Source: Gemmatimonadota bacterium (GTDB taxonomy: Bacteria; Gemmatimonadota; Gemmatimonadetes; Gemmatimonadales; GWC2-71-9). From it: DNA of 12,922 nucleotides. The stretch is taken from positions 1 through 12,922 of the forward strand of contig QHUE01000141.1 in the NCBI GenBank assembly GCA_003221825.1, read 5' to 3'. Made by a program: the position numbers and the translations under genes. Shown in pieces: positions 6,618 through 12,922 of the stretch. How positions within the stretch are numbered: position 1 is the first letter of the stretch; every line of letters begins with the position of its first letter. The notes below the pieces were generated by a model. It saw only the letters and a program-made list of their open reading frames with translations, did no database searches and was not told the origin of the DNA.

Positions 6618-7096
6618 GCGAGCGCCTCGGCGATCGTGAACTTGCCGTCGTAGAGCGCGCGACCGACGCAGGCGCCGGCGAGGCCGGCGGCGCGCGCCGC
6701 GCGCAGATCATCGAGCGAGCCGACGCCGCCCGACACGATGACGTCCACGCCGAGCATCGCGATCTGCCGAGCGCCGGTGAACGCGCGCGCCCGCTCGGGG
6801 TCTCCCATGGCGACGACAAGCCGGGCGCCGGCCGCGGCGCGGGTCAGCTCGGGCGTCGCGACGGGCGCGAGTGAGGCGCCGTCACGCCAGCGGCCTGCTT
6901 CCGTTTCGACGAACACCTTGACCGGCACGCGCGCGACGTCGCTCAGCGTGCGGGCGAGGAAGCGCGCTTCGACGAGATGAATCCAGCGCGCCCCAGCACG
7001 CGTGAAGGCGTCGAGCGCCGCGAGCGGCTCGGTCATCGCGCCATGCGCGCGCGCCACGCGCCCGCCTTCTATGTCAACGGCGGGGTAGAGCTCCAC
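6605..7096 (-). CDS. hisA: Chimeric HisA-like protein, central TIM barrel replaced (probably inactive)
   Basis: HisA isomerises ProFAR to PRFAR in histidine synthesis and is normally about 240 aa; this frame is 163 aa. Residues 1-42 (GTG start at 7096; ELYPAVDIEGG with the catalytic-type Asp8, then GARWIHLV) are HisA strand 1 to strand 2. Residues 110-163 (MLGVDVIVSGGVGSLDDL, VGRALYDGKFTIAEAL) are the HisA C-terminal half-barrel end with its phosphate-binding loop. Residues 43-109 are not HisA. They equal vWA residues 260-326, encoded by an exact 200-bp copy. About 140 HisA residues are lost, including the second catalytic Asp and the first phosphate loop, so the barrel cannot close. The frame is intact with no stop. 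It lies 33 nt after the peptidase gene and overlaps the vWA start. No clear Shine-Dalgarno is seen. It may be a pseudogene or an assembly artefact. Confidence 0.85.
   Translation of the reverse strand: MELYPAVDIEGGRVARAHGAMTEPLAALDAFTRAGARWIHLVEARFLARTLSDVARVPVKVFVETEAGRWRDGASLAPVATPELTRAAAGARLVVAMGDPERARAFTGARQIAMLGVDVIVSGGVGSLDDLRAARAAGLAGACVGRALYDGKFTIAEALACVS
6771..6970. repeat. 200-bp exact direct repeat, copy B (inserted in hisA)
   Basis: Identical base for base to 5641-5840. Flanks differ at once (a versus t on the left, g versus c on the right). It sits between recognisable HisA segments and replaces roughly 430 bp of expected hisA sequence, estimated from family length. Confidence 0.97.
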
Positions 7097-7129
7097 GGAA
7101 TTCTGTGAGCGGAAGGGTGAAGGGGGGGG

Positions 7130-8422
7130 CTAGTCGTCGCGAGCGGGACCGGCGACCGAACCGAGCGCCGGTGCCAAGGCGGGCAGACCGCTGGGCTCGA
7201 GCTCCGCCAAGAGCTGCGCACGCGCGGTGTCGAACAACGACCGCAACTTCGACGGCACGGGCTCGCCCGCCCCCGCGTCCTTGCGCTGCGGATTCGTGGG
7301 CCGGCCGTTGACCAGGAACTCGTAGTGCAGATGCGGGCCCGTCGAGAGGCCGGTCGAACCGACGTAGCCGATCGTCTCCTCCTGCCGGATGCGCTGCCCC
7401 ACGTGCAGGCCCTTCGCGAATTTCGAGAGGTGGCCATAGCGGGTGCGAATGCCGTTGGCGTGCCGGATCTCGATCAGATTGCCGTACCCACCATTGCGGC
7501 CCGCTTCGGTGACGATGCCGTCCGCCGTGGCGCGCACCGGCGTGCCATATCCGGCCGCGTAGTCGGTCCCCTCGTGCGTCCGCCACCGCTTGAGAATCGG
7601 ATGAAACCGCCCGCCGAAGCGGCTCGAGATGTGGCTGAAGCGCAACGGCGCGCGCAAAAAGGCGCGGCGCAGCGACCGCCCCTTGTCGTCGTAGAAGCCG
7701 CCTTGGCCGTTGGGGCCATCGAAGGCGAACGCAAAACTCGGCGTGCCCGCCACGTCGACGCGCGCGGCAAGAATACGGCCCAGCCGCTTCTCGCCCTCGG
7801 GTGACTGCAGGCGCTCGATCAGGACGTCGACACGGTCGCCGGGTCGCAGATCGCGCGTGAAATCGACTTCCCAGTCGTAGACGTCGGCAATGGCCCAGGC
7901 GAGCGCGACGCGCTGGCGAATCGGGAGAAATGAATCGGGGATCGCCGCATCGAGGGCGTCGTAGAGATTCGATTGAATGACCGCGGTCGTGCGCAGCCGT
8001 TCGGTGGTCCAGGGGATCTCTTCGACCGTCTCGGCCCACCCGGAGTCGCCGCCGAGCCGTTGCATCCTGAGATGCCGCTCGGGGTCGAGGCGCACGCCGA
8101 GGCGATTGGCGACGGTCGCGCCCTTCAGGCGGCGCAGCTCGAAGATCAGCCCCGGCTGCATGCGCCGGGGATTGAGCGCACGCGTCGCCTTCATGAAGGC
8201 GACGTATTCCCGGCCGGTGATTCCCGCGCGGGCGAGCACATCGGACAACATCTCACGGCGACCGAGCGTATCGGCCCACTCGTCGTACGCGCTGGTGACC
8301 ACAAGCGGCAGCGCGACCGGAAGCTCCCGCGACGGCCACGCTGTGTGTGCAGCCCATCCCAGCAGACACGCGGCGAGTGCACCGGCCGCAACGTAATGAC
8401 TCGCTCGCCCCCGCCACGACAT
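7130..8422 (-). CDS. MepM-type M23 peptidoglycan endopeptidase
   Basis: The 430-aa protein has one N-terminal signal or anchor segment (about 10-29). An OapA/LysM-like region follows (DEWADTLGRREMLSDVLARAGIT, 47-69). The mid-domain IQSNLYDALDAA to VDFTRDLRPGDRVDVL (149-201) is characteristic of MepM/Csd3. The C-terminal M23 domain spans about 260-380, and all metal and catalytic residues are present: H283 and D287 in HEGTD, H331 in YGHL, and H364/H366 in PHLHYE. It is therefore expected to be an active Zn endopeptidase cutting peptide cross-links in the periplasm, unlike the degenerate activators EnvC and NlpD. ATG at 8422 shares its A with the ftsZ stop (TGATG). Coupling to ftsZ suggests septal or growth-linked wall cutting. 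The last 50 residues are a low-complexity tail. Confidence 0.94.
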   Translation of the reverse strand: MSWRGRASHYVAAGALAACLLGWAAHTAWPSRELPVALPLVVTSAYDEWADTLGRREMLSDVLARAGITGREYVAFMKATRALNPRRMQPGLIFELRRLKGATVANRLGVRLDPERHLRMQRLGGDSGWAETVEEIPWTTERLRTTAVIQSNLYDALDAAIPDSFLPIRQRVALAWAIADVYDWEVDFTRDLRPGDRVDVLIERLQSPEGEKRLGRILAARVDVAGTPSFAFAFDGPNGQGGFYDDKGRSLRRAFLRAPLRFSHISSRFGGRFHPILKRWRTHEGTDYAAGYGTPVRATADGIVTEAGRNGGYGNLIEIRHANGIRTRYGHLSKFAKGLHVGQRIRQEETIGYVGSTGLSTGPHLHYEFLVNGRPTNPQRKDAGAGEPVPSKLRSLFDTARAQLLAELEPSGLPALAPALGSVAGPARDD

Positions 8423-9600
8423 CAGTCCATCTGTCTCCGAATGAAGGTCGGGATTTCCATTTCATTCAACTCCGGATTCACCGGCGCCTGCGGCGGTCCG
8501 CCTGGACGCTTGGGCAGGGTTTCGGCCGTCTTCGCAAATCCCGGCGGCGGCACCGGCGTCGGCCGCGCCGCGCGATCGCGGAACGGCAGCACTCCGGCGG
8601 CGGGGCGTTGCACGCCGGCCAACGCGTCCGCCATCGCACCGGTCTTGTCGAAGCCCGTCGCAATCACGGTGATCCGCACCTCGCCGTGCATCGCGGGGTC
8701 GTTCACGGCGCCGAAGATGATCTCGGCCTCGTCGCCCGCGGCGTCGTGAATCGCCTCGCTGATCTGCGTCACTTCGCCGAGCGTCAGGTCTTCGCCGCCG
8801 GTGATGTTGATCAGCACGCCCGTCGCCCCGGCGATCGAGATGTTGTCGAGCAGCGGGCTCGAGATCGCCTGCTGCGCCGCTTCCATCGCGCGGTTTTCGC
8901 CGCGCCCCTGGCCCGTCCCCATCAATGCGGCGCCGCCATTCTGCATCACGGTGCGCACGTCCGCGAAATCTACATTGACGAGACCGGTGACACAGATGAG
9001 GGCGGAAATGCCCTGCGTCGCGTGCAACAGCACTTCGTCCGCCTTCTTCAGCGCATCCTGGAACGGGATGCCCTTCCCCACGACCGCCAGCAGCCGTTCG
9101 TTGGGCACGACGATCATCGTATCCACATGCTTGCGCATTTCGGCGATGCCCATCTCCGCCTGACGCATGCGCTTGCGGCCCTCGAACAGGAAGGGCTTGG
9201 TGCAGATCCCGATCGTCAGCGCGCCGAGATCGCGGGCGACTTGCGAGATGATCGGCGCCGCACCGGTGCCGGTCCCGCCGCCCATGCCGCAGGTCACGAA
9301 CACGAGGTCCGCACCCTGCAGCGAGTGGAGCACTTCGTCGCGGTTCTCCTCGATGGCCTGCCGGCCGATCTCGGGCCGCGCGCCGGCGCCGAGCCCGCGC
9401 GTCAGCTTCTTGCCGATCTGGACTTTGACATCGGCCTTGTTGTTGAGGAGCGCCTGAGCATCGGTGTTCACCGAAATGAACTCGACTCCGCTCACGTGCT
9501 CGTCGATCATCCGGTTGAGGGCGTTGCCGCCGCCCCCGCCGACGCCGACGACTTTCATCCGCGCGTTCTGTGTAACGGTTTCTTCGAGTTCGAAGATCAT
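8422..9600 (-). CDS. ftsZ: Cell division protein FtsZ
   Basis: The 392-aa tubulin homologue polymerises into the Z-ring at mid-cell. GTP binding is shown by GGGGGNALNRM (21-31), NTDAQAL (45-51) and the tubulin signature GGGTGTG (107-113). The catalytic T7-type segment VNVDFADVRTVM is present, completing the GTPase site of the next subunit. The core ends about residue 320. A short Pro-rich linker follows, then the conserved C-terminal peptide MEIPTFIRRQMD that binds FtsA and other partners. ATG at 9600 is preceded by AGGGGAG (complement of 9605-9611) 4 nt upstream. It starts 16 nt after ftsA and its stop overlaps the M23 peptidase start by one base. Confidence 0.98.
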   Translation of the reverse strand: MIFELEETVTQNARMKVVGVGGGGGNALNRMIDEHVSGVEFISVNTDAQALLNNKADVKVQIGKKLTRGLGAGARPEIGRQAIEENRDEVLHSLQGADLVFVTCGMGGGTGTGAAPIISQVARDLGALTIGICTKPFLFEGRKRMRQAEMGIAEMRKHVDTMIVVPNERLLAVVGKGIPFQDALKKADEVLLHATQGISALICVTGLVNVDFADVRTVMQNGGAALMGTGQGRGENRAMEAAQQAISSPLLDNISIAGATGVLINITGGEDLTLGEVTQISEAIHDAAGDEAEIIFGAVNDPAMHGEVRITVIATGFDKTGAMADALAGVQRPAAGVLPFRDRAARPTPVPPPGFAKTAETLPKRPGGPPQAPVNPELNEMEIPTFIRRQMD

Positions 9601-9616
9601 GGTTCTCCCCTAGGGC

Positions 9617-10876
9617 TCAGAAGAAGTCCTGCAACCATCTCTTGAGAGGCGCAAACAGCTTTTCGGGACGACCGCCGAACAACACACCGGAGGCGGCGCC
9701 CGCTCCTCCTCCCTGTGCAATCTTGCGCGCCGCGTACAGCACCAACCCCACCGGCACCGCGTAGCGCGGCGCCTGCACGCTATCGACGAGTCCGGAGATG
9801 CCGAGGTCCGGATGGCCGGCGCGCACCGGCGCGGCGAAGACTTCGCGCGCCAGCTCCACCATCCCCGGCAGGTGCGCCGTGCCGCCCGAAAGCACCACGC
9901 CGGCGGGCAACCGGCCGCCGCCGTACCCGGCGCGCTCGAACTCGCGAGCGACGAGCTGGAAGATCTCGTCCACGCGCTGGTGGATGATGTGCGCGACCAG
10001 CTCGCGCGGCGCCGTCCGCGCACCCTGCCCGGCCGTCGATGGCAGGCTCACCATTTCGCCGGCATCGACGAGCGGTGTGTACGCCGCCCCATGCCGCTCC
10101 TTCAGCCGCTCAGCGTCGGACTGCGTCACGCCGAGGCCCTGCACCAGGTCGCTCGTGACGTGCGAGCCTGCGTACTTGAGCGAGGCGAGGTGGCGGATCT
10201 TTCCTTCATGAAAGATCGCGACGCCGGTCGAGCTGCCGCCCACTTCCACGAGCGCGACGCCCAGCTCGCGCTCGTCGTCGGTCAGGACCGCGTACGACGC
10301 GGCCACGGGCTCGAGCACCAGGTCGGTGACGCGGTAGCCGGCACGCTGCACGCTCTTGCGGAGGTTCTGCGCCGCCGTCGTCTGCACCGTGACGAGATAC
10401 ATCTCCACCTCGAGCCGCGTCCCCGTCATGCCAACCGGATCCGAGATGCCCTTCTGCTGGTCCACGACGTACTCCTGCGGAATGTCGTGTAGCAGCTCGT
10501 GATCGCGCCCGAGCGAGACGGCGCGCGCCACCTCGTTGACGCGCGCGACATCCTGCGGACTGATTTCCTCGCCGCTCACCGCGACGACACCGGTCGAGCC
10601 GCGCGCGGACACGTGCTCGCCCGCGATCCCGCAGGTGACGTCGGTGACGCGGGCGCCCGCCATCCGCTCGGCGTCCTTCAGCGCGGCCGCGACGGAGCGC
10701 GTCGTCTCGTCGATATCGCGCACCATGCCCCGGCGCACGCCGCTGTTCTTCGCGAGCCCGACGCCGAGAATCTTGGCGAGCGGCGCCCGCGGCAGGTCGC
10801 CGGCGAGCTCGGCGATCACGGCGCACGTTTTGGTGCTGCCGAGGTCGAGTCCGGCGACGAGGCGGCGTTCAGTCAT
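9617..10876 (-). CDS. ftsA: Cell division protein FtsA
   Basis: The 419-aa actin-like protein tethers FtsZ to the membrane. The start chosen is ATG 10876-10874 (MTERRLVAGLDLGSTK), because the frame's 21-residue upstream extension is antisense-like, and this ATG has GGAG 9 nt upstream and puts the first phosphate loop DLGSTK at residues 10-15. The FtsA-specific 1C subdomain follows (VTDVTCGIAGEHVSARGSTGVVAV and on). The second phosphate motif VEVGGSSTG and the adenosine motif VVLSGGTAHLPG are intact. The C terminus FAPLKRWLQDFF is the expected amphipathic membrane-binding helix. The gene overlaps ftsQ by 8 bp (ATGACTGA) and its stop is 16 nt from ftsZ. Confidence 0.97.
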   Translation of the reverse strand: MTERRLVAGLDLGSTKTCAVIAELAGDLPRAPLAKILGVGLAKNSGVRRGMVRDIDETTRSVAAALKDAERMAGARVTDVTCGIAGEHVSARGSTGVVAVSGEEISPQDVARVNEVARAVSLGRDHELLHDIPQEYVVDQQKGISDPVGMTGTRLEVEMYLVTVQTTAAQNLRKSVQRAGYRVTDLVLEPVAASYAVLTDDERELGVALVEVGGSSTGVAIFHEGKIRHLASLKYAGSHVTSDLVQGLGVTQSDAERLKERHGAAYTPLVDAGEMVSLPSTAGQGARTAPRELVAHIIHQRVDEIFQLVAREFERAGYGGGRLPAGVVLSGGTAHLPGMVELAREVFAAPVRAGHPDLGISGLVDSVQAPRYAVPVGLVLYAARKIAQGGGAGAASGVLFGGRPEKLFAPLKRWLQDFF

Positions 10877-11651
10877 CTGAGGCGGCTCCCCCCCCCACGC
10901 TGCGCGCGCTCCGCCGCCGCACGACGACTTGTCCCGCAAAGCGGGCGTCGAGCTCGGCGTAGGGGCGCGCTTTCGCCGCCAGGTCTCTCGCTACCGCTAC
11001 CACCGCTGCAATCACCTCCGGCCCCGCATCGCGGCTGAGCAGCACGCGATGAGCGCCACCGCCGAGCTCGAGCAGCACGTCGCCGCGGGGCGTCTCGGTC
11101 CGCCGCGCGGCATCGATCGTCTGAAACAGCGCGGGATCGACGGCTTGCACCCGCGACAACAATCCGAACACCCCGGAGTCTGCCGCGCCTCCCCCGCTTC
11201 CCCCCGCCGACCGCACGATGGGGAGGTCGAGACTCGTCAGATCGAAGGGCAGCGCTCGCCCATCCGCATCCACGGGCGCGAGCGCGCCCCGCCCACTCAT
11301 CAGCAGCGCGACAGGCTCGATCTCGCGCACGATCACCTTCAACGAACCCGGCGGACGGCGGTTGACCGAAGCATCGGCAACACCGTCCATTCCGCGCAAG
11401 CGCTCGGCGAGCACGCGCGTGTCGTCGAACACACTCGCGCCCGGGCGTAGCCGCAGCGCCGCCAGCACCTGATCGGCATCGAGATAGCGGATGCCGACGA
11501 TTTCGACCTGCCGCACGCGGAAGAACCGCAGGCGGCGCAACCCCACCGGCGCGGCCATCCATCCTGCCATGACGAGCATCGCCACGCCCGCCCACGCGAG
11601 GACCCGCCAGGAGACACGTGGCACGCGCGGCATGCGGAGCCTCCAGCTCAC
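10869..11651 (-). CDS. ftsQ: Cell division protein FtsQ (POTRA domain)
   Basis: The 260-aa bitopic protein links early and late divisome proteins in the periplasm. GTG at 11651-11649 overlaps the murC stop as GTGA and has a strong GGGGAG 7 nt upstream. A basic cytoplasmic N terminus (RLRMPRVPRVSWR) leads to a transmembrane helix, about 17-38. The POTRA domain follows from about residue 46 (FFRVRQVEIVGIRYLDADQVLAAL, then a VADASVNRRPPGSLKVIVREIEPVAL strand pair), with the beta domain to about 235. A Gly/Ser insert, SAGGSGGGAADSG, sits in the beta domain. The C-terminal tail GGGAASDD is encoded by a run of nine G that also forms the ftsA ribosome-binding site. Confidence 0.95.
   Translation of the reverse strand: MSWRLRMPRVPRVSWRVLAWAGVAMLVMAGWMAAPVGLRRLRFFRVRQVEIVGIRYLDADQVLAALRLRPGASVFDDTRVLAERLRGMDGVADASVNRRPPGSLKVIVREIEPVALLMSGRGALAPVDADGRALPFDLTSLDLPIVRSAGGSGGGAADSGVFGLLSRVQAVDPALFQTIDAARRTETPRGDVLLELGGGAHRVLLSRDAGPEVIAAVVAVARDLAAKARPYAELDARFAGQVVVRRRSARSVGGGAASDD
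10886..10896 (-). promoter_or_regulatory. G9 homopolymer serving as ftsA Shine-Dalgarno within ftsQ
   Basis: On the minus strand, nine G followed by AG (complement of 10886-10896) lie inside the last codons of ftsQ. GGAG ends 9 nt before the ftsA ATG. A homopolymer of this length is prone to slippage, which would alter the FtsQ tail and the spacing around the FtsA start. Confidence 0.65.
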
Positions 11652-12922
11652 GCGACGGCTCCCCGCTCCCTGCTTCCCGCTCCCAGCATCTTCAGCAGCT
11701 CGGGCCCGACGCGCGTGATGTCGCCGGCGCCCAGCGTGAACACGACGTCGCCATCGCGCACGGCCCGCGCGACGTGATTCGTCAGCGCCGCCCGCTCACG
11801 CACCGCGACGGTCGCCGCGCCGGCCCGCGTGGCCCCGCGCACCACCAAATGGTGCGTCACACCGGCCAGCGGCTGCTCCCGCGCCGCGTAGATCGGCGCG
11901 ACCACCACGACGTCCGCCGCCGCGAGCGCTTTCCCCAGCGCCTCCCCGTGCAACGCCGTCCGCGAGAACAGATGCGGCTGAAACACGGCGACCACGCGCC
12001 GGCCCGGAAACGCCTGCCGCGCCGCCGCCAGCGTCGCGGCCACCTCCGTTGGGTGGTGGGCGTAATCATCCACGATCGTCACGCCCGCTGCGTCACCCAA
12101 CCGCTCGAACCGCCTGCCCACGCCGTGGAACCGCGACAACGCCTCCGCACCCGCTTGCACGTCAGCGCCCAACGCCTGGAGCACAGCGAGCGCCACGGCC
12201 GCGTTGCGCACGTTGTGGAGTCCCGGCACCGCGAGCGCCAGCTCGATGCTGTATCCGCCCGGCAACGAAACCGTCGCGCGCGAGCCACCCGGCTCGAGCC
12301 GCACGGCGCGAATCCGGACATCCGCCGTCGCGCCGTGACCCACCCGCCACACCGGTGCCGTGACCTGCAACGCCACGCGATCCGCGCCCGCGTCATCGGC
12401 GCCGATGATCACCCGCTCCGCGCGACTCGCGAACTCGGCGAATGCATTCTCGAGCGCCTCCATGCTGCCGTAGCACTCGAGGTGATCTGCTTCGACGTTG
12501 TTCACCACCGCGACCGTCGGCTGGAGCGACAGGAACGCCCTGTCGTACTCGTCGGCCTCCACGACGAACAGCTCGTCGCCGCCGATGCGGGCGTTGCCTC
12601 CCCACCCAGCGACACGGCCGCCGGCGAGTCCTGTTGGATTTCGCCCGGCGGCCGTGAGCGCCTCTGTGACCATGACCGTGGTGGTCGTCTTGCCATGTGT
12701 CCCCGCGACCGCCACGACGCCCTCTCTTCCGCCTGCGACCAGCTCCCCGAGCGCATCGGCGCGCCGCACGACCGGCAACCCCAACGCCCGGGCGCGCTCC
12801 AACTCCGGATGATCCCGCGGGACCGCGGCCGTAACTACAACAGCCCGAGCCCCTTCCACGTGGCTCGGATCGTGGCCCCTCCAAACGGGAACTCCCAACG
12901 CGGTCAGGTCATCAGCACCTGT
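11648..12922 (-). CDS. murC: UDP-N-acetylmuramate--L-alanine ligase MurC (5' end outside window)
   Basis: The visible 424 codons reach the window edge in frame (TGADDLTALGVPVWRGHD), so the true start is upstream and about 40 residues of the Rossmann-like N domain are missing. An in-frame TTG at 12898 is not a credible start. MurC adds L-Ala to UDP-MurNAc with ATP in the cytoplasm. Visible hallmarks are AGTHGKTTTT (ATP loop, visible residues about 73-82), VVEADEYDRAFLSL, NNVEADHLECY, PGLHNVRNAAVAL, DDYAHHPTEV and FQPHLFSRT, ending with the Mur ligase C domain GAGDI. The final residues GAGSRERGAVA are an added tail encoded by a heptamer tract. The gene leads directly into ftsQ (GTGA), with no murB or ddl between. 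Confidence 0.96.
   Translation of the reverse strand, partial: TGADDLTALGVPVWRGHDPSHVEGARAVVVTAAVPRDHPELERARALGLPVVRRADALGELVAGGREGVVAVAGTHGKTTTTVMVTEALTAAGRNPTGLAGGRVAGWGGNARIGGDELFVVEADEYDRAFLSLQPTVAVVNNVEADHLECYGSMEALENAFAEFASRAERVIIGADDAGADRVALQVTAPVWRVGHGATADVRIRAVRLEPGGSRATVSLPGGYSIELALAVPGLHNVRNAAVALAVLQALGADVQAGAEALSRFHGVGRRFERLGDAAGVTIVDDYAHHPTEVAATLAAARQAFPGRRVVAVFQPHLFSRTALHGEALGKALAAADVVVVAPIYAAREQPLAGVTHHLVVRGATRAGAATVAVRERAALTNHVARAVRDGDVVFTLGAGDITRVGPELLKMLGAGSRERGAVA
11658..11685. repeat. Four-unit GCTCCCN heptamer tract at murC end / ftsQ RBS
   Basis: The units are GCTCCCC, GCTCCCT, GCTTCCC and GCTCCCA in succession. On the minus strand the tract encodes the MurC tail GAGSRERG and supplies the GGGGAG Shine-Dalgarno (complement of 11659-11664) for the ftsQ GTG. 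Confidence 0.8.

Noticed and set aside
6771..6970. Insertion sequence or transposon in hisA
   Set aside because: No transposase, terminal inverted repeats or target duplication; the sequence is an internal piece of a neighbouring gene.
12896..12898. TTG as murC start
   Set aside because: The frame is open to the window edge and upstream codons (GADDLTAL) match MurC, so the gene is cut by the window.

Overview
The window is very GC-rich and densely coded, with almost every gene on the minus strand in one tight operon. Gene content (a murC-ftsQ-ftsA-ftsZ division cluster, a MepM-type peptidase, a membrane-anchored vWA protein, ftsY, recG, a Thermus-type asnS start), protein style and heptamer-rich spacers suggest a Gemmatimonadota bacterium. 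That assignment is an inference from recall; no marker gene was compared.

Layout. At the left edge the first 66 codons of asnS run leftwards off the window (1-199, minus). Divergent from it, and overlapping its start, is a plus-strand pair: a lipoprotein-like beta-propeller (185-1327) and a small secreted or membrane hypothetical protein (1324-1782). A 105-bp convergent spacer holding a large inverted repeat separates these from recG. The rest is a minus-strand run, in transcription order: murC (5' end outside the window), ftsQ, ftsA, ftsZ, an M23 peptidase, a hisA-like gene, a vWA membrane protein, ftsY and recG. Junctions are overlaps or very short gaps: 4-nt and 8-nt overlaps, a 16-nt gap, a 1-nt overlap, a 33-nt gap, a 13-nt overlap, a 1-nt overlap, and finally a 57-nt repeat-filled gap.

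Function. MurC makes the UDP-MurNAc-L-Ala precursor. FtsQ, FtsA and FtsZ build the divisome and Z-ring. The M23 enzyme probably cuts peptidoglycan cross-links. FtsY docks ribosomes and SRP at the membrane, and RecG remodels stalled forks. The set links wall growth, division, membrane insertion and replication repair.

Most unusual content. First, the hisA-like gene is a chimera. Its N-terminal 42 and C-terminal 54 residues are HisA, but the middle of the TIM barrel is replaced by a 200-bp exact copy of part of the neighbouring vWA gene, in the same reading frame. This is either a very recent recombination event or an assembly artefact. Second, at least seven short tracts with strict 7-bp periodicity are scattered through spacers and coding sequence, often as inverted pairs. 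Some add residues to proteins, and one supplies the ftsQ ribosome-binding site. No CRISPR array, tRNA, rRNA, transposase or phage gene was seen, and no gene-free stretch exceeds 300 bases.
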